Assembly: GCA_945897725.1 (NCBI GenBank)
Contig: CAMDFR010000003.1
Span: 1 to 64,000 of the forward strand
Direction of reading: 5' to 3'
Source of the DNA: Chitinophaga pinensis
Lineage (GTDB): Bacteria > Bacteroidota > Bacteroidia > Chitinophagales > CAMDFR01
Length of the DNA stretch: 64,000 bases
The stretch's first letter is position 1. The number at the start of each line of letters is the position of its first letter. A program made the translations under genes and the position numbers. This document shows, piece after piece, positions 34,194 through 42,205 of this stretch. The notes below the pieces were generated by a model. The model was not told where the DNA came from, searched no databases, and saw only the letters and a program-made list of their open reading frames with translations.

Positions 34194-35673
34194 GGCTGGT
34201 TTTTTTAAGCAAATTCTTTATATCCAACATGAATGCAGTCATTAAAAAAACAAAAAGTAAGCCCGCATTCAGTATTATTAAAAAGATGGAATTACTTATG
34301 AAAGGGGCAATAAAATAATGAGAAAATAAATAAAGTGAAAGTGACAGTATAAAATAAAAACCTATTTTTTTTACATCATAAGGAATTTTATAAATGCGCT
34401 GGCCAGCAAAATAAGATGCCAAACTCATGCTTCCATAGCCTACAATAGTGCCTAATGCACCCGCCAAAATATCAAAACGAGGAATCAACAAATAGGTAGA
34501 GACAATGGTACAAATAGCACCAAAAATCGAAATATAGGTGGCATATCTAGTATTGTCTGTCACCTTATACCAAGTCGATAAATTATAGAAAATTCCAAGT
34601 AAAAAATACGCCACCAATAAATAAGGAACAATGTAAATCCCACTTCGGAAATTTTTACCAATAATCCATCCAAAATAATTCAGATTTAAACTCACCACAA
34701 GAAAAATAATTAGAGTAAAAATCGAAAAGTATAACATCACATCTGCATAGGTTTGCTTTGCATCCTTCTCTTTTGACTGAGAAAAAAAGAATGGTTCCGC
34801 ACCCATTCTGAATGCTTGTACAGCCAGATTCATAAAAATCGCTATTTTATAACAGGCACTATAGACACCTACCTTCGCAGCTACTTCCTTGGCACTTCCT
34901 GGCAAATAATTACTCAACATGATTCGATCAATGACCTCATTAATAATTCCAGCAAATCCAACAATAATCAATGGAGATCCATATCTCCATAATTGCTTGA
35001 GCAATGGCTTATCAATGCCAAAACCTGTTCGAACAATCATAGGAACAAAGACTAAGAAAGTAATAATACTAGCCGCTAAATTGGCTGTAAACACATACAA
35101 TACCACATTTTCGGGATGATACACAAACCCAAAACTTTCAAACAAAGTATAGTCTTTCAAAAAAGCTGGAGCTAAGAATAAAATATTCAAGCTAAAATTA
35201 GTCAACACATTCAACAACTTATAACTCAAGTATTGCAAGGGTTTCGAATCCAACCTAAGCTTTGCAAAAGGAATATTCACTAAAGTATCAAAGGCAATAA
35301 TAAGAGAAAATAAGATGACATACTCAGGATGATCAGGATAATGAATAAATGCAGCTAATGGATTAGCAAAAAGAATCATCAATCCAGTGAACAGAACAGT
35401 CGTCAAGATTAACATGGAGTTCGCTGTCTTAAAAATATATGGCTTATCGTCACTATTGGATGCATAACGAAAAAAAGAAGTCTCCATACCATACATAAAA
35501 ACCACATTTAAAAATGCTACATAAGCATAAATAATGGATATGATACCGAAATCAGCCTGATTCTCTATTACCCGAGTTTGAATAGGAGCCAAGCCATAAT
35601 TGATTAAACGTACCAATAAGGTGCTTAATCCATAAATGGCCGTTTGACTAGCAAGTTTTTTTAATTTACTCAA
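34186..35673 (-). CDS. Polysaccharide flippase, Wzx/MATE-type, 495 aa
   Basis: Polytopic membrane protein with about 12-14 hydrophobic segments. The N-terminus LKKLASQTAIYGLSTLLVRL and conserved ADFGIISIIYAY are typical of the polysaccharide-biosynthesis/oligosaccharide flippase family, which moves lipid-linked sugars across the inner membrane. It heads the flippase-CDF-dut unit, with a -7 element 16 bases upstream. With the nearby nucleotidyltransferase it points to surface glycan synthesis. Confidence 0.88.
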   Translation of the reverse strand: MSKLKKLASQTAIYGLSTLLVRLINYGLAPIQTRVIENQADFGIISIIYAYVAFLNVVFMYGMETSFFRYASNSDDKPYIFKTANSMLILTTVLFTGLMILFANPLAAFIHYPDHPEYVILFSLIIAFDTLVNIPFAKLRLDSKPLQYLSYKLLNVLTNFSLNILFLAPAFLKDYTLFESFGFVYHPENVVLYVFTANLAASIITFLVFVPMIVRTGFGIDKPLLKQLWRYGSPLIIVGFAGIINEVIDRIMLSNYLPGSAKEVAAKVGVYSACYKIAIFMNLAVQAFRMGAEPFFFSQSKEKDAKQTYADVMLYFSIFTLIIFLVVSLNLNYFGWIIGKNFRSGIYIVPYLLVAYFLLGIFYNLSTWYKVTDNTRYATYISIFGAICTIVSTYLLIPRFDILAGALGTIVGYGSMSLASYFAGQRIYKIPYDVKKIGFYFILSLSLYLFSHYFIAPFISNSIFLIILNAGLLFVFLMTAFMLDIKNLLKKTSHV

Positions 35674-35689
35674 AACAGAATTTATACCA

Positions 35690-35697
35690 CAAAGTTA
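35690..35697 (-). promoter_or_regulatory. -7 element TAACTTTG of the flippase unit
   Basis: Perfect TAnnTTTG on the minus strand, 16 bases from the ATG at 35673; leader of roughly ten bases. Confidence 0.5.
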
Positions 35698-35825
35698 CTG
35701 CATAAATATGGAACTTAGCACTTTCGTCCTTCCTGCTCATCAGAGCAAAAAATCGGTTTCGAAAAATCCTTCTACCCTATCTGAACTATTCATATTAGAT
35801 TCGCATTATATTAAAAAATGAAAAA

Positions 35826-36995
35826 ATGAAAATAGGAATTGTTTGTTATCCTACTTTTGGTGGAAGTGGCGTGGTTGCTACAGAACTGGGCAAAGGACTC
35901 GCCGACAAAGGACATCAGGTGCATTTTATCACGTATAGCGAACCTGCTAGGCTAGATGCTTTTCACTCCAACATCTTTTATCATGAAGTTACTTTTCAAA
36001 ACTATGCATTGTTCCAATATGCCCCATACGAAACAGCTTTGGCAAGTAGAATGGTCGATATTATTAAGTTTGAAAAATTAGAACTGTTGCACGTACACTA
36101 TGCCATTCCACACGCTTCTGCTGCTTATCTTGCCCAACAAATACTAAAAGACGAAGGCATTTACATTCCATTTATTACAACGCTTCATGGCACTGATATC
36201 ACCTTAGTAGGTAAGGACCCTACCTATTCACCTGTCGTTACTTTTGCCATCAATCATTCAGATGGTGTCACCACCGTATCTGAAAGCTTAAAGAAAGATA
36301 CCTTCGCTAATTTTAAAATCACCAACGAAATTGAAGTCATTCCCAATTTTATAGATTTCAAAAGATTTACTAAAAAAAACAAAGAACATTTCAGAAAACT
36401 ACTTGCGCCAAATGATGAAAAAATTCTGATGCATATTTCTAACTTTAGAAAAGTAAAAAGAGTCGAAGACGTTGTTTATATGTTTAAAGAGGTAAGAGAT
36501 AAGATGGATTGTAAATTGTTGCTTGTTGGTGATGGACCAGAAAGAAATCATGTAGAGGCCATCTGCAGATCAATAGGCTATTGCGACGATATCCGATTCC
36601 TCGGAAAACAGGAAGCCGTTGAAGAATTATTAGCCATTGCTGATTTGTTTGTACTGCCTTCTGAGAGCGAAAGTTTTGGCTTGGCAGCCCTAGAAGCCAT
36701 GGCTTGCGAAGTGCCAGTAATCTCCTCAAATACAGGAGGAATTCCGGAAATTAATATCAATGGTCAAACTGGCTTTATGAGTGATGTTGGAGATATACAT
36801 GATATGGCTAAAAATGCTTTGTACATTCTCCAAGATGATGAAATATTGAAAAAATTTAAAGCCAATGCACTTGAACAAGCTAAAAAATTTAATATTCATC
36901 AAATCCTTCCTATGTACGAAAACTATTATGTCAAAGTACTAGAAGAAGCTTCCGCAAAAATCAATGAGGCACACAACTTTTCTACATCCATTTGA
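35826..36995 (+). CDS. bshA: N-acetyl-alpha-D-glucosaminyl L-malate synthase BshA, 389 aa
   Basis: GT4 glycosyltransferase that joins UDP-GlcNAc and L-malate, the first step of bacillithiol synthesis. The N-terminus KIGIVCYPTFGGSGVVATEL, LHVHYAIPHASAAYLA and TTLHGTDITLVGKDPTY are specific to BshA; the donor-site motif is PSESESFGLAALEAMA with the EX7E pair. Length is normal. It implies bacillithiol as low-molecular-weight thiol; bshB and bshC are not in the window. It stands alone, between the divergent flippase unit and an orphan lipoprotein. Confidence 0.95.
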   Translation: MKIGIVCYPTFGGSGVVATELGKGLADKGHQVHFITYSEPARLDAFHSNIFYHEVTFQNYALFQYAPYETALASRMVDIIKFEKLELLHVHYAIPHASAAYLAQQILKDEGIYIPFITTLHGTDITLVGKDPTYSPVVTFAINHSDGVTTVSESLKKDTFANFKITNEIEVIPNFIDFKRFTKKNKEHFRKLLAPNDEKILMHISNFRKVKRVEDVVYMFKEVRDKMDCKLLLVGDGPERNHVEAICRSIGYCDDIRFLGKQEAVEELLAIADLFVLPSESESFGLAALEAMACEVPVISSNTGGIPEININGQTGFMSDVGDIHDMAKNALYILQDDEILKKFKANALEQAKKFNIHQILPMYENYYVKVLEEASAKINEAHNFSTSI

Positions 36996-37007
36996 TGGCC
37001 TTAAGTC

Positions 37008-37030
37008 AAGGATAGAAGCGTCCTTTCTTT
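37008..37030 (+). terminator. Weak terminator-like hairpin after bshA
   Basis: AAGGA (37008-37012) pairs with TCCTT (37021-37025) around an eight-base loop, followed by a T-rich stretch. A competing pairing TCAAGGA (37006-37012) with TCCTTGA (37041-37047) spans it. Confidence 0.35.
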
Positions 37031-37051
37031 TTATTTAAGTCCTTGATTATC

Positions 37052-37059
37052 TATATTTG
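37052..37059 (+). promoter_or_regulatory. -7 element TATATTTG of the lipoprotein gene
   Basis: Perfect TAnnTTTG match, 20 bases before the ATG at 37080; only a T-run is present near the -33 position. Confidence 0.45.
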
Positions 37060-37079
37060 TCGACAATAACTAAAGTATT

Positions 37080-37964
37080 ATGAAAAAAAATATAGGCTTC
37101 TTATCCATTCTTGTACTCAGCATCATCGGTATTTCTTCTTCTTGTAAAAAACCTGTGGTTGAGCCAAAATTGATTTTTAAATTTGAAATAGATTCTACCC
37201 AACAGCGGCTAGATAATTTTGGGAATCCATCAAGTATTGCTAGCGGACATGCTGCTCAAACACCACAATTTAACACCATCAGCGCACATTACTTAGAATT
37301 GGCAGCAGACATGTACACTGCTTTAGGCGCTGGGACCATTCTCTATAAAGCAGATCAAACTACCTTAGGTGGTGCAAATGCGATCGACTTTGAAAAAAAC
37401 ACCAAGGTAAAAGACGGCGAAACATTTTTTAGCATGCCCCTCAAGGATGCGAAAGCAGGCACCTATCAATGGATGCGCTTATCGCTCGCTTATCAAAATT
37501 ATGACATTGTATTCAAATACAAAAACCCAAGCGATACTGCTCAAGATCTCATTGGAACAGGAACAGTAGCCTCCTTCGTTGGTTTCAATACCTATATCAA
37601 AACTGTGATGGTTAAATCTCAATCACTTACTGTAAATGCAAATAAACTCCAAGGATATTGGGCGTTTGAAACCTTCGGAATGCTATTCTCAGGCCAAGCA
37701 CCCGCTGGAGCAACCACCGTGCCTAATCCACTCTTCGCCTCCTCTCCCATTCCCGCTGGCAGCTGTGTCGTAACAGCCGAATTCTCTGGGGCACCACTCA
37801 CCATCACAGGCAATGAAACGGAAGACATAGTGGTCATTGTGAAAGTATCTAACAATAAAAGTTTTGAATGGACAGATACCAATGGCGATGGCTACTATCA
37901 ACCAGACAGAGGTGATGTTCCTACAGATATGGGCGTTAGAGGCATTCAGCCCATAGTACAATAG
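37080..37964 (+). CDS. Uncharacterised lipoprotein, 294 aa
   Basis: I do not recognise the family. Lipobox ISSSC puts the lipidated Cys at residue 22. The mature part is beta-rich with no repeats. Near the C-terminus, EWTDTNGDGYYQPDRGD looks like a calcium-binding DxNxDG loop and is followed by a short PTDMGVRG tail. The DxNxDG loop suggests a Ca-stabilised extracellular or outer-membrane lipoprotein (inference). Single gene with its own -7 element. Copy 3 of the structured repeat lies 46 bases after its stop. Confidence 0.75.
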   Translation: MKKNIGFLSILVLSIIGISSSCKKPVVEPKLIFKFEIDSTQQRLDNFGNPSSIASGHAAQTPQFNTISAHYLELAADMYTALGAGTILYKADQTTLGGANAIDFEKNTKVKDGETFFSMPLKDAKAGTYQWMRLSLAYQNYDIVFKYKNPSDTAQDLIGTGTVASFVGFNTYIKTVMVKSQSLTVNANKLQGYWAFETFGMLFSGQAPAGATTVPNPLFASSPIPAGSCVVTAEFSGAPLTITGNETEDIVVIVKVSNNKSFEWTDTNGDGYYQPDRGDVPTDMGVRGIQPIVQ

Positions 37965-38010
37965 CATTCATTAAAGCAATCTCAATGGCATATTTATTCG
38001 ATATTTATTG

Positions 38011-38152
38011 GCGTGTCAACGGCTCATAAGTCAATAAAACACCTTGTTTCATCTTCATACTTCTTGTTGTTAGAAATAAGTCGAAAAGCCGTCGCCGTGC
38101 TGTCCGTTTGTAGTTGCAAAAAGCCGCAAGCTACCACTACCATCACTCACGC
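38011..38152 (+). repeat. Structured intergenic repeat, copy 3 (longest)
   Basis: The closing stem is GCGTG (38011-38015) with CACGC (38148-38152). Arm 2 is ACGGCT (38019-38024) with AGCCGT (38087-38092) and holds a 62-base loop. Arm 3 is TAGTTGC (38111-38117) with GCAA-g-CTA (38126-38133), 7 bp with a bulged G at 38130, the same place as in copy 1. The linker is CGTGCTGTCCG; the 3' strand is GCTACCACTACCATCACT. An 88-codon open frame covers it but has no start support and is rejected. Confidence 0.7.
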
Positions 38153-38303
38153 AAAAAACTCGATATCATTGCTACTATTTGTCTTGAATAGTAAAGATGA
38201 CAATCATTTGGATAGTACCAATGCTCACAACTACAAAAATGAAAAGGCAATATATTGTGAACAAAAAGTGAAATAGTTTATCAAAAAATCAGGTCAAAAA
38301 CTT

Positions 38304-38311
38304 TACTTTTG
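38304..38311 (+). promoter_or_regulatory. -7 element TACTTTTG upstream of carB
   Basis: Perfect TAnnTTTG match, 48 bases before the carB ATG; TTTA at 38277-38280 is the nearest -33-like sequence but the spacing is 23 bases, four more than ideal. Confidence 0.45.
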
Positions 38312-38359
38312 TACGCCGATTCAGTGTTGGCACTTTTTTAACATCACCTTCCATCCAAT

Positions 38360-41176
38360 ATGCCAAAGAATACAACCATTAAATCTGTACTTATCATCGG
38401 TAGCGGACCTATCATCATTGGACAAGCTTGCGAATTCGACTATTCAGGCACTCAAGCTGCTCGTTCTCTTCGAGAAGAAGGCATCAAAGTCATTCTGATA
38501 AATAGCAATCCGGCGACCATCATGACCGACCCGATGACCGCAGACAAAGTATATCTTTTGCCCATCACCATTGAGTCTTTAGAACAAATTCTTAAAGAAA
38601 ATGAAATTGATGCGGTATTGCCTACCATGGGAGGCCAAACAGCACTAAATCTTTGTATCGAGGCAGAAGAAATCGGGCTTTGGAAAGACTATGATGTAAA
38701 AATCATCGGTGTGGACATCAATGCCATCGAGACGACAGAAGACCGTGAAAAATTTAGGTTGCATTGCATCAAACATGAATTACCTATCAATCCAGCCTTC
38801 ACCGCTAACTCTTATTTAGAAGGGAAAGATATCGCACAAAAAATCGGTTTTCCATTGGTGATTAGGCCCTCATTTACTTTGGGCGGCTCTGGTGGAAGCA
38901 TCGTTTTTCATAAAGAAGAATTTGACGAAAAATTAACACGTGGACTAGAGGCTTCGCCTCGACATGAAGTTTTAATTGAAGCAGCAGTATTAGGGTGGAA
39001 GGAATACGAACTTGAATTATTGAGAGATGATGCCGATAATGTGGCTGTCATCTGCACGGTCGAAAACCTTGACCCCATGGGTATCCATACGGGCGATAGC
39101 ATTACGGTAGCTCCTGCGATGACGCTCAGCGATACGGCCTATCAAAAAATGCGAAATCATGCCAAAACACTACTCAGATCCTTAGGACATTTTAGTGGTG
39201 GATGTAATGTTCAGTTCGCTTTGAACCCTATAACAGAAGAGTTAATCACCATCGAAATCAATCCTCGCGTTTCTCGCTCCTCAGCCTTGGCATCAAAAGC
39301 AACGGGTTACCCCATTGCTAAGATTGCTGCCAAATTAGCGATTGGCTATCATTTAGATGAATTAAAAAACCAAGTAACTGGCACCACTTCTGCTTTTTTT
39401 GAACCTTCTTTAGATTATGTAATCGTAAAAATTCCGCGTTGGAATTTTGAAAAATTCAAAGGCTGTGACCAAGAATTAGGTTTGCAAATGAAAAGTGTAG
39501 GAGAGGTAATGGCCATTGGAAGAACCTTCCAAGAAGCCATTCAGAAGGCTTGCCAATCTTTAGAAAACAATAGAATTGGTCTTGGTGCTGATGGAAAACA
39601 TGCGATGAATGTGGACGAAATTCTTCAAGGCATTCAGCACCCTTCATGGGATAGAATATTTCGTATCAAAAAAGCCATTCACCTAGGAGTGCCTTTGAGT
39701 AAGCTTTTCGACATCACAAAAATCGATCCTTGGTTCTTGCATGAAATCGCTGACTTAGTCGCCACTGATAAAGAAATAAAAAAGTATACTCTCGAAACCA
39801 TTCCAACAGATTTCTTTAGAACTGCCAAAGAAAAAGGATATAGCGACGCACAGCTCTCCTATCTTTTGAGAGTAGATGATGAAGAAAAAGTTTATCAAAA
39901 AAGAATAGAACTTGGCATCAAAAGAATTTACAAAATTGTAGATACCTGCGCGGCTGAATTCCCCGCTAAAACACCTTACTATTATAGCACCTTTGACCTT
40001 GAAAATGAAAGCATCGTCACTCCCAAAAAGAAGATTATTGTACTCGGCTCTGGTCCAAACAGAATCGGCCAAGGTATTGAGTTTGACTATTGTTGTGTGC
40101 ATGGAATAGAAGCCATTAAAGAATGTGGCTATGAGGCAATCATGGTGAATTGCAATCCAGAAACAGTATCTACCGACTTTGACACGGCTGACAAATTATA
40201 TTTTGAACCTGTATTTTGGGAGCATGTTCGAGATCTCATCAATCACGAAAAACCCGAAGGTGTAATCGTACAATTAGGTGGGCAAACAGCACTTAAATTA
40301 GCAGAAAAAATACACCAAATGGGTGTGAAAATTATTGGTACATCATATGATAATATGGACATAGCAGAGGACAGAGAAAGATTTTCTGACATGCTGAAAT
40401 CACTTAATATTCCATTCCCTAGATATGGAGCCACTCGAATCGTTGATGATGCCATAAAAGTCGCTCACGAAGTAGGATACCCAGTGCTAGTAAGGCCTTC
40501 ATATGTGCTAGGTGGACAAAGAATGAGAATTGTAATCAATGATGAAGATTTAATGACATCAGTCATAAGTATTTTAAAACATCATCCTGATAATAATATT
40601 TTAATTGATCATTTTTTAGATAGAGCAGAAGAAGCTGAAGTTGATGCCATTTACGATGGTGAACAAGTCAAGATCATGGGAATGATGGAACATATAGAAC
40701 CAGCTGGTATTCATAGCGGCGATTCCAACTCAGTTTTACCTCCCTTCAATCTTTCAGAAAATGTGATGCATAAAATGAGAGACTATACAGATAAAATTGC
40801 CAAAGCTTTAAATATTCTAGGACTCATCAATATTCAATTTGCCATCAAAAACGAAGAAGTCTATGTGATTGAAGCCAATCCAAGAGCATCACGTACGACT
40901 CCTTTTATTTGCAAAGCATATGAAATTCCTTACCTAAATATTGCTACTAAAATCATGTTAGGAGCAGCCAAACTAAAGGACTATACTTTTGAAGAAAAAC
41001 TAACAGGCTATGCAATTAAAGAACCTGTTTTTTCATTCAATAAATTTCCTAATGTAAACAAAGAATTAGGTCCAGAAATGAAAAGTACCGGAGAGACCAT
41101 ACGTTTTATCAAACACTTGAAAGATCCCTACTTCAGAGAATTGGTAAAAATGAAGAGTATGTATTTGAGTAAATAA
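38360..41176 (+). CDS. carB: Carbamoyl-phosphate synthase large subunit lacking the MGS domain, 938 aa
   Basis: Makes carbamoyl phosphate from glutamine-derived ammonia, bicarbonate and two ATP for arginine and pyrimidines. Both ATP-grasp halves are complete: N-terminal SGPIIIGQACEFDYSGTQA and EINPRVSRSSALASKATG, C-terminal GSGPNRIGQGIEFDYCCVH and EANPRASRTTPFICKA. The protein stops at GPEMKSTGE plus about 25 residues, whereas the E. coli enzyme (about 1073 aa) goes on with an MGS-like allosteric domain; that domain is absent. carA is not adjacent. It ends six bases from the convergent dusB. Confidence 0.96.
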   Translation: MPKNTTIKSVLIIGSGPIIIGQACEFDYSGTQAARSLREEGIKVILINSNPATIMTDPMTADKVYLLPITIESLEQILKENEIDAVLPTMGGQTALNLCIEAEEIGLWKDYDVKIIGVDINAIETTEDREKFRLHCIKHELPINPAFTANSYLEGKDIAQKIGFPLVIRPSFTLGGSGGSIVFHKEEFDEKLTRGLEASPRHEVLIEAAVLGWKEYELELLRDDADNVAVICTVENLDPMGIHTGDSITVAPAMTLSDTAYQKMRNHAKTLLRSLGHFSGGCNVQFALNPITEELITIEINPRVSRSSALASKATGYPIAKIAAKLAIGYHLDELKNQVTGTTSAFFEPSLDYVIVKIPRWNFEKFKGCDQELGLQMKSVGEVMAIGRTFQEAIQKACQSLENNRIGLGADGKHAMNVDEILQGIQHPSWDRIFRIKKAIHLGVPLSKLFDITKIDPWFLHEIADLVATDKEIKKYTLETIPTDFFRTAKEKGYSDAQLSYLLRVDDEEKVYQKRIELGIKRIYKIVDTCAAEFPAKTPYYYSTFDLENESIVTPKKKIIVLGSGPNRIGQGIEFDYCCVHGIEAIKECGYEAIMVNCNPETVSTDFDTADKLYFEPVFWEHVRDLINHEKPEGVIVQLGGQTALKLAEKIHQMGVKIIGTSYDNMDIAEDRERFSDMLKSLNIPFPRYGATRIVDDAIKVAHEVGYPVLVRPSYVLGGQRMRIVINDEDLMTSVISILKHHPDNNILIDHFLDRAEEAEVDAIYDGEQVKIMGMMEHIEPAGIHSGDSNSVLPPFNLSENVMHKMRDYTDKIAKALNILGLINIQFAIKNEEVYVIEANPRASRTTPFICKAYEIPYLNIATKIMLGAAKLKDYTFEEKLTGYAIKEPVFSFNKFPNVNKELGPEMKSTGETIRFIKHLKDPYFRELVKMKSMYLSK

Positions 41177-41182
41177 TTTCTT

Positions 41183-42178
41183 TTACGCCTCTATACCAAC
41201 TGAGTTATACTTAACACGTACCTCTTCTAATGTACTCACTAATTCCTCAAAAATATCTGAGGTAACAAGTTTCATTCTATATTCTTTAATATTGCTCAAA
41301 CTCTTGAAATAGCTTGCATAGTGGCGTCTCATTTCTATAATACCAAGATGATTTCCCTTCCACGCAATACTTCTCTTTAAATGTTCCAATGCAGCATCAA
41401 CGCGCTCATCAACACTAGGTGGCGCTAATTCCACACCATACTTTATATAATGCTTTATCTCTCTAAAAATCCAAGGGTAACCAATGGCTGCTCTGCCAAT
41501 CATCACACCGTCTACGCCATAATGATCTCTCATCTCAATGGCCTTCTGGGGCGAATCTACATCACCATTTCCGAAAATTGGAATCTTGATTCTTTGATTG
41601 TTTTTTATTTTACCCAACCATTCCCAATTCGCGTGTCCTTTATACATTTGATTTCTAGTACGTGCATGGATACTTACCGCCTGCACACCCACATCTTGCA
41701 ATTGTTCTACCACATCAACAATAAAAATACTTTCCTCATCCCATCCCAATCTAGTCTTTACCGTTACTGGCAAGGAGGTGCTTTTAATAACGGCCTCCGT
41801 GAGTTTGATCATCTTGGGAATATCTTTCAAAATGGCGGCACCAGCATTTCGACATACAACATTCTTGACCGGGCATCCATAATTAATATCTAGTAAATTC
41901 GGTTTAGCTGCTTCAACAATTTCAGCACTGCGAATCATTGGTTCAAAATCACCGCCAAAAATTTGAATACCAATGGGTCTTTCATCATCAAAAATATCTA
42001 ACTTTTTAATACTCTTTTCGGCATCTCGCATGAGCCCGTCAGACGAAATAAATTCAGTATAAAGCATATCGGCGCCATGCTTTTTACACAGGTGTCTAAA
42101 AGGAGGATCACTAACATCCTCCATCGGCGCCAACAATAATGGAAAGTCACCTAAATCAATATCTGAAATTTTTGCCAT
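41183..42178 (-). CDS. dusB: tRNA-dihydrouridine synthase, 331 aa
   Basis: FMN-dependent reduction of uridines in tRNA D-loops. TIM-barrel marks are LAPMEDVSDPPFR (FMN phosphate region), the catalytic-cysteine motif DINYGCPVKNVVCRNAGAAIL, KTRLGWD and the later SIHARTRNQMYKG and GNGDVDS. Length matches DusB. Follows the TonB-receptor gene by 27 bases on the same strand and may share its transcript; convergent with carB. Confidence 0.94.
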   Translation of the reverse strand: MAKISDIDLGDFPLLLAPMEDVSDPPFRHLCKKHGADMLYTEFISSDGLMRDAEKSIKKLDIFDDERPIGIQIFGGDFEPMIRSAEIVEAAKPNLLDINYGCPVKNVVCRNAGAAILKDIPKMIKLTEAVIKSTSLPVTVKTRLGWDEESIFIVDVVEQLQDVGVQAVSIHARTRNQMYKGHANWEWLGKIKNNQRIKIPIFGNGDVDSPQKAIEMRDHYGVDGVMIGRAAIGYPWIFREIKHYIKYGVELAPPSVDERVDAALEHLKRSIAWKGNHLGIIEMRRHYASYFKSLSNIKEYRMKLVTSDIFEELVSTLEEVRVKYNSVGIEA

Positions 42179-42205
42179 GCTCCTCTCCTTAGGGTTCTCT
42201 TTGTT

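Noticed and set aside
38013-38276. 88-codon frame on the plus strand between the lipoprotein gene and carB
   Set aside because: It coincides with the structured repeat copy 3 and runs toward the carB promoter; no start signal and no similarity.
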